This document shows, in pieces, positions 24,440 to 38,097 of a stretch of DNA of 64,000 nt; position 1 is the first letter of the stretch, and each line of letters opens with the position of its first letter. The DNA is taken from assembly GCF_947179165.1 (NCBI RefSeq), contig NC_077248.1, positions 12,179,256-12,243,255 on the forward strand. The letters are read 5' to 3'. Origin of the DNA: Solanum dulcamara (Eukaryota > Streptophyta > Magnoliopsida > Solanales > Solanaceae). Under the pieces are notes generated by a model. The model was not told where the DNA came from, did not search any database, and was given only the letters and a program-made list of their open reading frames with translations. The translations under genes were made by a program, and so were the position numbers.

Positions 24440-24882
24440 GTGAAAGCATAATCACATAATTACCAATGGAAACTATGTGTTCACATACAACAAAATTGCT
24501 CTACTAAATCCCCAGCTAAAAAGCATGTTTTTAATGTATTTATGTAGGCATTGGAAATCCGCCTGGGACTATGGACATGAAGGCATATCTTTTACAAAAA
24601 TTCAGTGATACAGAGCGGAAACAGGTACTTGTACTTCTTGATGCTTGTCAAAGGATGGCTAGTCAAGGTCCTCTAGATTCATATGGCAGGATGGCTAGTC
24701 TAAGGATCATCATCGCTTCCAAGCTCATCGTCATGGCTTACAGTATAGAGGCTTCCATCTGGACCCGCGACCTTAAACCTATGAATTAATAGGATGAAGA
24801 AAAATACAAGGAAATTAGACTCTTGGAATATGAAGATGCCACATTTAAGTGCGAAAGCACATTAGATACCTCTCAAGAATGA
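24440..24882. other. Filler DNA at the duplication junction, with gene fragments
   Basis: These 443 bp sit exactly between the two units and occur in neither. The segment looks like a patchwork of genic pieces: an exon-like block at 24548-24624 related to peptidyl-tRNA hydrolase; a stretch around 24625-24790 in which GGATGGCTAGTC occurs twice; and, after the acceptor-like AATTAATAG, a reading frame ending in TGA at 24880-24882 that begins DEEKYKEIRLLEYEDATF. I cannot identify the last piece. Filler of this kind is expected where double-strand breaks are repaired by end joining with template switching. Confidence 0.75.
24548..24624 (+). pseudogene. Exon fragment of a peptidyl-tRNA hydrolase-like gene
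   Basis: After an acceptor-like TTTATGTAG, the 77-nt block encodes IGNPPGTMDMKAYLLQKF followed by SDTERKQ, then a donor-like GTACTTG. The motif G-x-G-x-P-P-G-x-M-D-x-K-A-[FY]-L-L-Q-K-F is characteristic of the C-terminal half of plant organellar bacterial-type peptidyl-tRNA hydrolases, which cleave peptidyl-tRNA. No other part of the enzyme is present, so this is a captured exon with some intron, not a gene. The assignment is from recalled family motifs. The frame stays open downstream to 24789, but that part does not look like the family. Confidence 0.55.
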
Positions 24883-25632
24883 TTCACATTTAATGTCATT
24901 AAATTGGTAGACAATAAAAAAGATAATCATATACTTTCTTCATTTATTATACTAAAAATACATTACTTTTACTTATTACTTTTTGCATATTAAGATTATT
25001 ATTTTTCATATTTTACCTTCAATATTTATTACTTATTTCACAAATTATTTTTTCAATACCTAAAATTATAAATTAATTAATATAAATATTATGTTAAAGT
25101 ACTTATATGAATTATTTTTTAAACAACGTGAAATTTAAAATGAAAACAGTTTCCTCAAAAAAGTTACCGGCGTGAATTTGACCTAAAGTTTAGATTTTGC
25201 CACTGAAAAGAGTTCATCACTGATTATGTTCACATTGTAATTTCAACCGGAAAAAAAGTACTTTCAACCACTTGATCATGAGATTGATCTCCGGGTCGTA
25301 AGAATAGCGTTGAATAATAATGTGTTTTAGTAATATCGATACTAGTAATGTTAATATAATTTAAATTAATTTTAGGTATATTGAAATTAATTTTTTTTAT
25401 GTTATTTAATTTGATGTATTAATTAAAATAACATGTATTACATAATATTTTTAAAAGTTATTTATTTATAAAAATATCTTTCATAAACACAATAAAAAGA
25501 TTAAAAAAAGATATTAAAAAATAATTATATTTTTAATCATTCTAATGTATGTATTAAATCCATATATTGCTAATATCATATTTTTATATATACTAACTAA
25601 CTATACATAACATAATATCAAATAAAGAGTAT

Positions 25633-26397
25633 TAGGGGTGATTAGACTGGTTCTGATTTTTCAAATTTCAAATCAAAATATTTTTGTTATATTTAAACTT
25701 AGAAATCAAATCAAACTAATAAAACTCGGATTTTTCAATCTTGAATTTTTTGGATTTTTTCGAGCTTTTTCGGTAAAGCATTCATACAAACATATTATTA
25801 ATTTGTGTTTCAAATATTTCTTTAGCAGTTCTACAAAATACAACTATATAAGAGATGAGATGTATGAATGATGATACTAAAATATTCAACAAAAAATAAT
25901 AATGAAATTACATAAACAAATATTGCAAATTAATAAGTCATAATAAAAATGATCATAATTTAAAAGTACTAACTCATGCTAAAATAACTCTAATGAGTAT
26001 TAATTACATGATTAAATTTTAACGAAAAAATAAAATTTGATTATGTATTTTGATTGTCTAACCCAAATTCAACATTATTGTCATTCTTCTTCATATTGAA
26101 TTGATTTTTTTTATTTGACCATTCAAAATTTTAAATCTCAAACATGAAATAATATATTAAAAGATAAAAAACTATGAAAAAATATAAGAAATATTTAGAA
26201 GCTATATACATAATATCGGGTTAATTTAGTCTTAGATTGACTTTTTCAGTTAAAATCAAACTAACTCAAATATAATTAAATTTTATTTTTTAAATATCAA
26301 CTTGAGTCAAACTAAATCACTAGTCAAATTTTTTTATGATCTTACTTAATTTACAATTTAATTCAATTTTAAATTCGTTTTTATGTACACACCCCTA
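25633..26397. mobile_element. Non-autonomous hAT-type element, unit B copy
   Basis: Duplicate of 2166-2930 carried by the segmental duplication. It has the same TAGGGGTG ends and scattered substitutions. It has no coding capacity; the short open frame near its left end is part of the element. Confidence 0.55.
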
Positions 26398-27940
26398 GCT
26401 CGTATACAACTAATGCAGCGAGTATGTAACTAATGCAAATTTTAAAAATATACCAAACAAATTATTAATAATATATAAAATTAATTACATCATATCAAAT
26501 GGTCAGTACCTTGAGAAGTGTGAGCATGGCAGTATATTGCATGTATGGTTGCCATCACAATTAATTTATTTGATTATTCAGATGGGTGATGGCAGTATAT
26601 GTGTCCATCTCAGGTTAGGGCCCTTTTGACCCATTTGAAATTGGAATTTTAAGATGTGTATTTTTTCATAAATATAAAATTTTATAATTTATGAAAACTA
26701 TTTTTTAAAAATCAATTCTAAAAGAATTTTCTCAAATAACTAAGCCATAATTCATAAATATAATATATAGCCCAATATATATAATATTCTAATCTTTGGG
26801 AATACCGTAGCCAGTAAAATGGTTCACTCTCAACTGTATCAAAGTCATAAGTAAGATAGATAAAAATAATTGCAGTGTTTGAGGAAATCACTTTTAATCT
26901 ATCAAGAAAAAAATATAATTTTTTTATATTTTAATCTTAACATTAATTACTTATTTTTTAAAAAAAATTAAAATTTAAAATTCTATATTAATTAATAAAA
27001 ATATTGTGATAAAATATTTTTATATATTAATCATTGACGGGCATGTAAAATCTAAAATGGACAAGTGACCGGATAGAGTAGTAACTAAATTCGAAGACAA
27101 CAAAATTGAATTACTTAACAGAATAAAAGAAATGTTCCGTTCTTTGTTTAATTAGTTAGAGAGAAAGGCAAAGGAGAGAAGTAAAAATTACTGAATTTTT
27201 TTTTTGGCCAAATGAAATAGTGTGTAAATCAAATGAAATATAACAAGACAATTAATTTCAAAAAAAATATTTTCTTGTTAATATCCTCTCTATAAATACC
27301 CAAAGTTACTTGTCTTGTCCAAATCAAATGAAATATATTAAAGGAAAAATCCTTTAGGCCAAAAATAATTTGGCCCAAATTTGACAAAAATGGTAAAAAG
27401 TTTTATTCACACTATAAACTAATTTTTTTTTGGACATTTTTACCCTTTACTTTAAAAATTGAATATATCCTTCAATCTTGTTTCTAATACATTGAAAATG
27501 ATGAATGGTGATTACATAGTCAAATATGGGAAAGGGACCATAATGGTAAATGACCCAAAAAAATTGGTCCAAATTTGATTAAAATAATAAAAGAAAAAAT
27601 TACTTAACTGTACACCTTATATATTTATATTTATTGTTATTTCCTATCATTAGTAAAAATATAAAAAATTCCTTTTTTTCTTCTTTCTCTATCCATCTGA
27701 TAGATACCTTTTACTCCTTCATAACTATCCTAATTTGACACCTAATTTCAAGCCATCACTGAAGCGATTTCATTTTTTCAATTTGAGTCATTCTTTTTTC
27801 TCAAATTCAAACTTCTAAACAAGGTAATACAATTTGTCCCTTTTGTTTCAACTTCAAGTTGATCTTTTCATCACTGTCATTTTTTCCTCGATTTTATTTT
27901 TAAAATTTTCTTAGTTTTCATCGATATTTTCCTGATACAT

Positions 27941-30900
27941 ATGGATTTCGGTCCATCTTTTTGTATTGATCTTACTCAGTTAAACCAACATCAAGGAATA
28001 CTTATTTCTCCGAGCTTTGATTCATCTTGGGAAGGTTACCACGAGATTAGATTCAAACATTATAACGATCCCGTAGTTATGGATAAATTACGTGCGAAAT
28101 TGAGGTCGAAATCTCCAGTTCAACAACCACCCCAAGAAGCAGAGAAAAAAATTGAAGGTGTTACAATACGCTCTAATCTCTCAAATGTATGAGTTCATCT
28201 AATTTATATTGTTATTTTTTCTTTTTAAATCTTGATATTTTCGAAAACATTTCAATGTATCATTCTTAAAGTCCGTAATGATACATTTAGTCTATTTTTG
28301 ATATGGATATAGATTAAATGTATCAGATATCTTACTTTGTATCTTTCAATGTTGATACATAGTTCGTATGCTGATACATAATGGTCTGATATGGATTTTG
28401 TCATGTTATGTTCCTAATATATAAGGTCTACTGCATTTTATAATGGTCATGATACATCATGTACTAATCATGATACATAAGGTTTTACTGATTTTGTGTT
28501 GTTTATAATACATGAATTTCTGCTTTTTCTATTGTTTTTGATACATAAGGTCAAAACAAAGTGTCTCATTTCAATGTACACAAGCTCTATATGTATACTG
28601 ATTAGCCATGCACCTGATACATAAATTCATTTTGTATCATTTATTCTAATGTATCATGTTATGTTATGTTTTTATAAAGTCGGATATACAATGTATCAGG
28701 TACAAATTGTATTTATTCATTTATTCTATCAATACAAAGACTGGAGTACGTCATCAAAAAGATCCATTCCCACTCTTTGACATTCGACACTACATATACC
28801 ACTAATTTTATTGATGATTTCGAATCATCAATAGGTGAAGAAGGTATCTAGTTGTTTAGGCAAACCATCTTTGGTCATTACCTAGATATGCCACAGTGTA
28901 ATTTTCAAGGTCAAATCATCAAATATCTCTTACTTCTCAAGGTGGAGCAGAAAAACAAAGATGAATTGCACATTCGTCACATTTAGGATAATGTACTCCT
29001 TTTTTCAATCAAGAAATTTGCTATTATTATTAATTTGTGATGTACCGATAATATTAATAAATTTAGATACTCGGATGCACTCCCAAGCAGATTGTTGTCT
29101 AGATATTTTTCTGGTGCACAAAATAGGAAAACAAAAGACGTTTGGTTCAGCGTTTCCTTATGGGAGGATGGAAAACCAATGAAGACGTTGTTCAGATGGC
29201 CATTCTCTACTTCATCCACACTTTTGTCTTTTCTCAACTAAGTGATTCACCTATTTTTGTTAATGACTTTAGAATGGTAGAGGATGGCAGATATGAGTAG
29301 TTCCCATGGGGTCAAATAACATTTTTCAAATTGATGAAAGGCATGAGATAGAAGTTTACTACTGCCAAACAAATGTATCATTTAGGCGGCATGTCATGTG
29401 TTTTCAATGCATGAATTTACGAATGTGCATCTCAAGTTCCTTTTGAAATTATTGTAAGAGTTGATAAATGTAACATCCCCTAAAAACGTTGTATACGATG
29501 TTTCAATTTTTGCCTAAACATGATATATCCTCTGTATTTTGGTCATAACGTTTCATAGGAATATCCAAATTGAGTGATTCAAATTTCTGAGTAACCACAA
29601 GATCATTACCTACAACTTTTATGAAGACCATATTTTAAGATTCGGATGTTAAGTAGGTCAAATAAATTAATTTTTGTAAGGTAGGATGCTGTGACGGAAA
29701 TGAGTGTTTATAGAAGAAAAATCATATCTCACTGTAGATTTATCCAAATTGGTTGATTCTTGAACGATATGAAACTAGACTTCCATATCTACAATTTTTA
29801 TAAAGATCCTAATAAGGAATTTATCTTATTCAAACGCAGCTCCCAAAAAGAGTATTTTGTCAAAGATAACTCATTTCACCTACCATAGAAAGATCTAAAT
29901 ACATTTGACATCACTCATCACATAAATTGTCCTCCATTTAACATCATTCATGACATCAATATATTCCACTAAATTTTCAGATTTTTTATTTATAATTATT
30001 TTATTTATTGTTAGGTCCCTCTTTCCCACCTATAAATACCCACCTTATTTCCTCATTTTATTCATCAAGCTTTCTCAAGCAAATCTTCTCTCTATACACT
30101 TCTTTACACATTCTCAAATATAGTTTTAGTTCTTAGTAGTGAAGAAATACTATTCCGGTAATTTATATATTCCGGGTAGTACACAAAATGTTTCGGCGAG
30201 GAGAGAAGCTAGGACTCAAGAGTGTTCATTAAGTCTTTCGGTACCAACTAAAGCTTCGGTTTCCAGGTATGTAAGGCTTTAATGAGAGTATTCCTTCCAC
30301 TCTCATGTCTAAATTATTTTGATTATATGATAAATTATATTTATTTTCTTTAAGCTCTACTCTAAGTTATGTGTGTATTTATCCATGGGTTCTTCCACCC
30401 ATGTAGTCCAAAAACTCTTTCAATTAAGTTTCTTGATTTCAAGTGATATTTTCTTATGGTAATTCTTAATTTTACTTAATAGTATGAATAATGGTTAAAC
30501 TAATGATTATTGTTCTATTTTGATGTAACATAATTTCATATGTATGAATTGATGGTTTACAAGTAATTCCTCTATTTATCTATTTAAAGATTCTTGAAAC
30601 TCATGGTGGGTTGTTTAAAGCATGATTTTTAATTAATGGATTTCAAAGTATTTATGTATATTTATTTACATACATATTTGCAAGTTGAAGTGATTTGAAC
30701 CCACCTAGTTTTACTATGTTTTTAATAAAGTTTGACTTGAAAGCTTTGACTCCAAATAAATGTTTATGAAAGCAATATCTATGATCAAAAAGGGAGTCTT
30801 ATGAAATGAAAGAATGATGAAATGATATGAATGATGAATTCTTTATGCAATAAGGACAATTCTTGCATATTTGAATTATCAAATGTTTTAATGAGCTATT

Positions 30901-33900
30901 CTACCGAATATGATGTTTGAATTCTCAAGTTATATGCTATGGATATTTTGAAGTATTAAACTATTCCGTGGGATTGACTTAGCACCGAATGAGGCATTGA
31001 GGTGGGATTCGGTAAGGGAATCCTAGTAGCAACCCCTTGTCTCATTAACTATGTGCCAACACAGGAGCCCTTGTAGGCTTAGGCTAATGGATCCATAAAT
31101 AGCCTTTAAAGTTAAAGTTAAAGAAATGAATGAAGTTGACGGAGTTCTACCTGGCAAGTAGTCTCCCCGGCCAACATAGGGGGTTATGTTAGATTCCATG
31201 TAATAGCTCGCATGGTCTTAAATGTCGGTTATGGTTAATTTTCCACAAAATGAATGTTTTAAAGGATATATATATGATTTATTATGCATACATTAAATTA
31301 TGTTCCATATTACATAAATGTTTTAATGTTTCCTCAATGTTCATGCATCCTTACATACTTAGTACATTCAAAGTACTAACGCATACTCTTTTGCCTACAT
31401 AATATCACCATGTAGGGATCAGTGCTCCTCCTCGTTCTCCTCCACGTGGCTAGTTGAGACTTCGTTTGAAGACTACTTTTGGTGAGTTCCCATGTTCCGG
31501 GAACAATACTCCTTTATATTTCTAACTTATGATATGTTAAGACGTTTTACTATGAAATTTCTTCTATTATGATTGAGGGTGAGCTAGAGACTTGTCTTAG
31601 CCCCGTTAAATCAAATAGTTAGAGGTATTGTTGGACATATGTAAGTTGAAGATTTATTATGATTTCCGCTTGTTTATTTATCATCATTACCTATGAAAGG
31701 CCAAAAGAATGCTAAGAGGCTTGTTTGAGATACTTTCGGGTTTCTCATTCGCCATGTCACGTCTAGGCCCTAGGCTTGGGTCGTGACAATAATCGTATTC
31801 CAAGAATTTTTAATTGGCATGTTGTTGCGGTCAAGCCCAAATATGAGAACTTCATATCTAGCATCTTCAGTGAGGTATATTTTATAAAATTCTATTCATA
31901 TTTATATCAAATGTATATGTATCATCTGATGCTTATTAACTATAGCTTAAGATTATTTAGTTTTAAATTCTGCATTGAATCAGTATACATAACATTTATG
32001 ATATATTCATTATTCTTGAATCTCATACATTAGGTCTCTGTCATGATAGTATGATACATATTGATCGTTATTTTTGTTATTCATGTTTTTCACTCTAATT
32101 CTTTTTTAGTATACATGCTCCAATCTTGTCGCAACACAAGATGAATTGAAATCACTTGACATCCCTAGTAGTCAACCTTCTACTGAAGCTACAACATCAG
32201 TTTTCAAGGCCAAACGAATGGAACCTCAAAAACTTCCCGGCTTTGAGGACTTTCCAACTAACCCACTCGAAGAATTGTTAAGAAGATCCGGTCTTGTTGC
32301 TGATACATCTTCTCCACTTTCTACCCAAAGAATGAAGACTACCCCTGGTAAAAAATCAATTTCAGTAGAAACGGCTATCAAAGACAAATATGTACTATCA
32401 CAAAAATCATCAAAAAATCTGTTTTTACTACTTCAAAATTAGTGGCAAAATCAGTGGTAGGAGATGAATCTTTTAGTTAATTGGACCAAATTTACTAGGT
32501 GTATGTCAAAGCATTAAAGAAGTCTCTAAAGAAATACTTAAGTTATTAGTATAAGATTTAAGTTAGTCAATATACTTTTAATATGTTGATATATTCTGAT
32601 TTTTCATTTTATTGTTTTAAGGTTGACCGAAAGTTCAAGCGACTCAAGAATAAAATCGATTTAAATCATACAGATCTCTTGAAAGCCATTGCAAATATAG
32701 TTCAATCACCCTCTTAAGTATAGTATTTTTTGTTAAAACAATTGAATTGGTTAGTATGTTACAATTTTTATTTTTTATAACATTGTAGATCCCTGATCAT
32801 GACCTGACTGGCACATCAACTCCAATTCAAAACGATGATTTTGTTCAACCATTCCATGTGGTTGAAGAACCTGATGCCCTTGATAAGGAGCACAATAATG
32901 ATCAAATTAATGTTGGTGCCCCTGAATCACATGAACAATCTCATGTCCAAAAAGATATCCAGGTACATAAATTATTTATAAATTAATAAGTCTGTTTTTT
33001 AATTGTCATACTTATTAACTACTCGATACATTTCATAGTCATGTATCAGATCTATAATTTTCTAATTTAATAGTCAGTTACAGAAGTAATTGTTATTATT
33101 ATAATTATAGAAAGCAGAACCATCCAAGAATCCATAACAAATGGAGGATGGATCACCACATCCTATGAAATCAGATGTTGCAAAAGATTTTGAAGAGGTT
33201 GTTGTTTCTAATACATTAAAGGTAATGTATCAGAACAAATTTTGTGATACATTTTATATATAAAAGTTTAGTATTGACATGATTCATTTAATTTAGGATA
33301 ATGCATCAAAAGAAACAAATATTGACATGAAAGATGCAACTGACACTTCTGAAATGATTGACAAAATGAAAGAACAGATTGAACTGATTGATAAAGACAA
33401 AATCAAGCCTGGTGTATCGATAATCTTTCCACACTTGTATTTGATTCATTATCTTTAGTACTGATTAGTATTACAAAAAATTTAGAATATACTAAATTAT
33501 TTACAATTTTTATTATTCTCATAACAGAATTCCATAACTTCAACTTCTATATCGTTCAAAACTCAAGAAGTGATAGATGCTCTTATATATGGAATTTCAT
33601 TATCGATCACACCATTGACTATTGTTAGTCATGAAAAGTAGTCCAAGCTGAATATTTACTATGCGATATCCAACTACCTACCACTCTTTCATTCAAATCC
33701 GTTGTGTTGCCAGATGATGCGAAGACACCTCTTCCACGCAGTAGAATGCCTTCGAAGATCTTAAGAGTTTTGATAAAATGACTTTCAGATTCTAGGGATA
33801 TTTCCACATGTTTTAGTTTGAGTTGGTTGATTTTATGGGGACTCAGTACCTTTGTCTTATTTAACATGTTTCTACATCTTTAATTGTTTATCTCTTGTTG

Positions 33901-34001
33901 TTGTTGATTAGTCTCGATTGTAATAGTGATTCTCCTACCGAAGGATTAGAGTGGATGTCAATCACGGCGGGTGAGGATCATGACATCAAATTAGTTGAAT
34001 A
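27941..34001 (+). pseudogene. DUF1985/Ulp1-type gene remnant, unit B copy
   Basis: Duplicate of the remnant at 4472-10540, with the same first exon (ATG 27941), the same LTR insertion point (29469-31788) and the same shared nonsense TAG after DGRYE. The block IPRIFNWHVVAVKPKYE resumes after the LTR. A one-base difference (AATAGGAAAAC here, AATAGGATAAAC in unit A) puts the middle block in another frame, so decay continued independently after duplication. The shared stops and shared LTR show that the gene was already dead before the 23-kb duplication. Confidence 0.65.
29469..31788 (+). mobile_element. Solo LTR, family 1, inside the DUF1985 remnant, unit B
   Basis: Duplicate of the LTR at 6002, in the same site with the same flanks (ATAAA/ATAAT). 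It has TG...CA ends and the TATAAATACCC promoter-like block near 30028, and no internal region. Its 5' half resembles the unit-B nested LTR at 38126 more than its own duplicate at 6002, showing that the 6002 copy was the one altered. Confidence 0.8.
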
Positions 34002-34283
34002 AATTAATTTAGTACAATGAAAGATTGACAAAAATATTTTTAAATTTTTTTATCACACCTGTGTTATTACTTGACTGTATAGTACTTCCTTTGGCTATTT
34101 TATCTGTCGTTTTAAATTTTTTCCACACCCTCTAAAAGAAAAAGATAGATATAGATTATTGAGTTATTCCTATTATTAGATTTTTTTAAGAATAAATTTG
34201 TATTATGAAAACATTACTTTTTAATGCTACCGGGTATAATTGAAAATAATTACAATTTTTTGTCTTAAATTTTTAAAATGTTA

Positions 34284-34581
34284 TTCCCTTCGTTCCAATT
34301 TATGTGATGCAGTGACTTGAGACTAAGTTTTAAAAAAAAGACTCACTTTTGAAACTTGTGTATAAAATAAGTCATAAATATTTGTATGATTATAATTTCT
34401 TTTTATGTATTGTATGATTATAACTTTTTTATGTATATTTTAAAATTAAATTATTATTAAATATAAAAATGTATTTTTTTTAAATTGATAAAAAAATAAG
34501 TCATAAATTGAAATTAAAAAAATTATTATTTTGAAATAATTTTTTTGAACCAAAATAATAATTAAAATGTGACGGAGAAAG
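34284..34581. mobile_element. Stowaway-like MITE, unit B copy
   Basis: Duplicate of 10823-11120 with TA flanks and the same degenerate CCCTTCGTTCC / GGAGAAAG ends. Confidence 0.6.
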
Positions 34582-35822
34582 TAATTCATTGCGATGTCAA
34601 AGCAAGCCAATAATTTGTAGTAAGACGATTGAGCATGACATATTTATAGCACAACTCAGTCGACTATTAGATTGGCACTAAGTGGCCATTTCATCATTAT
34701 ACTCTATTGGTGAAAGTACCAACACTAGATTGTGCATGATGCAATCAGCCACTTTATTTGATTGAGGATATTACACCAATATTCACGTTCAAAATAAACT
34801 CAAATATAGGTAATTTATTTACTCTATTTTAAATTTTATGAATTGAGTTTAAAATAATTTAAATTAAATCAATCTCATCACATTCAAACCTTATATCTTC
34901 TAGGATTTATATATCCATTATTTCTATTTGTAAATTAAAATTATTTTTCTAGGATCAAAATACAACAAAAATAATATATCTAGAAAATTTCATAATTGAG
35001 GTCTAGATAGGATAGAAGGTACGCAGATCTTTAGCAAAATCGAAAGAAATTAAACTATATATATTTATTTTTCATTGAATATATTGAGTGAGTCATCTTA
35101 ATTATATGTTTATTTGGTTGGTATAGTGTTTGGTGACTTTCCACTTCAAAGTCAAGAGCTTATTTTTTATTTTCTTGAGTTGAAATTTATCAAATTGTAT
35201 TTACAAAACATAAATAGCAATTATGTTAAAAAAAATTAATTAGATTAAGCAGGTCAAATTTGTGGTGTTATGACCCAAGCTAATTTTTAACCCATTTGAG
35301 TCCAACTTTTTTTAATCCAAAATAAATTCGGATGGATCATGACCCAATCCTGTTTTTAACTCAGATAATTTTAATCTCTCCAATTTCAGCCCAATCTGTC
35401 CATTTGAAACTTCTACTTTACTTTATTTTTTGTTCTAATTTATGTGATAATATTTAAATTTTGAGAGTTAAACAAATTGTACTTTGATCATAGTTTCTTA
35501 TATGCCTTGTCTCACATAGATAGGTAAAATTTAAGATGAAAGTAATTACCCCACGTAAATAGGTAGGAAGAGAAAGATACAAAATTGTATTTTCATGTAC
35601 ACTCAATATCATTCTATAGCCCTTTTAAAAAATATCACATTTAATTTTTATACTAGAAATTTTTTAATTTCAACATTTCATTTAACTCCGTTATAAAAAT
35701 AACATAATGCTTAATACTAATAAAACTCAATGAGCTATAATGCAAAAATCTTCTTTAAATTTTTAAGATTCATTAACCAATCAAACTAAAGCACATAAAT
35801 TTTAAACGTACAAATAATTAGA

Positions 35823-36028
35823 AAGTTGCTACGTCACCAAAATGAAGTGAACTAGGTAAAAAAGAAGATAGGACAAGTTCTATTTATGTTTACCTCAACC
35901 ACCAACTAATTCTTTCATCACTCTATTAACTAACTAATTACTTCCTATTTTCCCTCTATAAAAACCCTTTTAAGGTCTCACTACACTCAAGCAAAACACA
36001 TAATTACATTTATTACTAAGATAAGAAA
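35823..36028 (+). promoter_or_regulatory. Core promoter of LTP gene a, unit B
   Basis: TATAAA at 35957-35962, with the same ACGT core, CAACCACCAACTAA block and AAGGTCTCACT motif as in unit A. No difference in the core was noticed between the duplicates. Confidence 0.6.
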
Positions 36029-37001
36029 ATGGAAATGGTTGGCAAGATTGTATGTTTTGTGTTATTATGCATGGTGGTGGTTACACCCCATGCAGAGGCC
36101 ATGAGCTGCGGCCAAGTTTCGTCTGGGTTGGCTCCTTGCATCCCTTATCTTACAGGGCGCGGTCCCCTAGGAGGCTGTTGCGGTGGTGTTAAGAGTCTGT
36201 TGGCTGCAGCTCAGACCCCAGCGGACCGGAGGACAGCATGCAGTTGCATAAAATCAGCAGCTAATGCTGTTAAAGGACTTGATACGGGCAAAACCGCTGG
36301 TCTCCCTTATACTTGTGGCGTAAACATTCCTTACGAAATCATCCCATCCATTGACTGCTCCAAGTACGTTAATTTACTATTTTATACTATGAGATTAAAT
36401 AATATAGTAATAACATAAAACTGTCTGTTTGATTTGACATGAAGTTTAAAAAAAAAGAAAATTAAAATTTATGGTATAAAATTAAATATTAGATATTTGT
36501 GTGATAAGTATTTTAAAGTTAATTGTTACTATTAAATATAGAAATGTGTTATTTTTTTAGAATTGATTAAAAAGAAAAGTAAATCATATAACTTTGTACA
36601 GTAATTATTTTGTGATTCAGAATGAACGGTTTCTACTACCAATACTGTCGTACGTCTAACATGTTACATAAGGATGTGTACTTCCATGCGATCAATTAAA
36701 GTAAATAATATAACAGTTAACAATTATTTAATTCTAATATTTTATATGACATGATTAATACCACAAAATTAAAGTGTATTTTTGATAGATTCTACACATT
36801 TTTATTTCAGATCAAAAGATTTAAAAGTCTTGTTTACTTTTTAAAATTTCGTGCAAATAAAAAACAAGACAAACAAATTAAACCAAAGAGTGTAACATAA
36901 ATTGTCTACTAAGTGAGAAGATTATTGTACATATATATATATATAATAATGTTTCTTGGTTAATTAATGTTGGTTTAATGTGAGGATGCAGGGTTGGCTG
37001 A
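36029..37001 (+). CDS. LTP1: Type-1 non-specific lipid-transfer protein, gene a, unit B
   Basis: Exon 1 is 36029-36363 and exon 2 is 36992-37001, with a 628-bp GT-AG intron ending GATGCAG. The 114-aa product ends DCSKVG, with a signal peptide of 24 residues and the eight-cysteine motif at 27, 37, 50, 51, 71, 73, 96 and 110. TPADR is present; the second pentapeptide reads PYEII, as in the unit A duplicate. Two coding differences from 12567 were seen, both replacements (Met25 and Gly49 here). Gly49 is the usual residue before the Cys-Cys pair, so this copy appears to keep the ancestral state. The intron is shorter than in unit A mainly because the (AT)n tract has about seven units. Confidence 0.93.
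36931..36945. repeat. Short (AT)n tract in the LTP gene a intron, unit B
   Basis: About seven AT units at the position where unit A has about 46. Flanking sequence otherwise aligns (GATTATTGTAC before, AATAATGTTTCTTGG after; unit A also has a short CG-containing edge). Confidence 0.9.
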
Positions 37002-37622
37002 TCCACTACATAATCTGGAAGTAGCTAATTATAAGTAGAAGAATAAAAGGGATCGAAAGAGTTTGATCCTGCTTATGGATCCGTTTCTACTTTTTGTTAT
37101 TTTGTGTCTTGTAATGAAACTTTTGTGGTTGGTTGTTCTACCATCCAATCTTCATGTATAATTCATAATTAATATATACTTCTTACTTTCTTAGCTTTAA
37201 TCAATATGATCTAGTTAGATCACTAAATTATGTATTTGCAGAATATTCAGTTACGTTAATTAAACACGTGTTATTTTATGTTGTCATATTTAATTTATGT
37301 ACTGAAGAAGTATATGTTCTTAATAAGCAACTATACAAAGAAGCTTTAAGTGCAGAATTAAGTAAATCAAACATAACAACATGTTTCAATATTTGAAGTC
37401 CTTTGGAAGTTCTTTTGGAAAATGGGTTATATTTGTTTGGGTTAAGATAGACAGAGGGTCGGACATAGATTTCAATTTAGGAATGGATAGTTTTTAAGAA
37501 ATTTGGATTAATTTGGGATAATTTGCAGGTTTCCGTCCAAATAAGGGTACAAAATATGAATAATCACATAGTATAACGAGGTTAAACCTAATTATTAAAC
37601 GAAAATTGAAGACTACTTTTAA

Positions 37623-37712
37623 CCCTTTTTTTTACAATAGACCCTTGTGGTCAGGTCCTTCTCAGAACCCTGCACAGAACGGGAGCTTTAGTGCACCGAA
37701 CTGCCCTTTTAG
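37623..37712 (+). mobile_element. SINE 3'-region fragment, unit B copy
   Basis: Duplicate of 14262-14352 with a few substitutions (CCTGCACAGAACGGGAGC, TTAGTGCACCGAACTGCCC). Confidence 0.5.
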
Positions 37713-38097
37713 GACCAAAACATCACTCAAATATCATTATTTTCTTCCAAAGATACTTAACACTTCAAAAGCCTCATTCTCTCCTAATTGACATGTCATA
37801 TCATTAAAGCCTCATTTGTTTTAATAATAGACTTATTTTATTCATCAATCTCATTTAATTAAAACAATAATCTTATTATTGTTTTCATAAAAATATATTA
37901 ATTTATTAAGAAGAAATTTTCATACTTGAGAATTTTTTATCATAATACTTTTTTATGCTATGAAAAATATCTTCTTAAAACTTACTATAATGCCATCAAT
38001 TTTGAATACTTATAAACACATATATTCAAAAAACATATTGATATACAAATCACTCATGAACGTCAATTACATTGATTAATCATATATTGTATGATGG

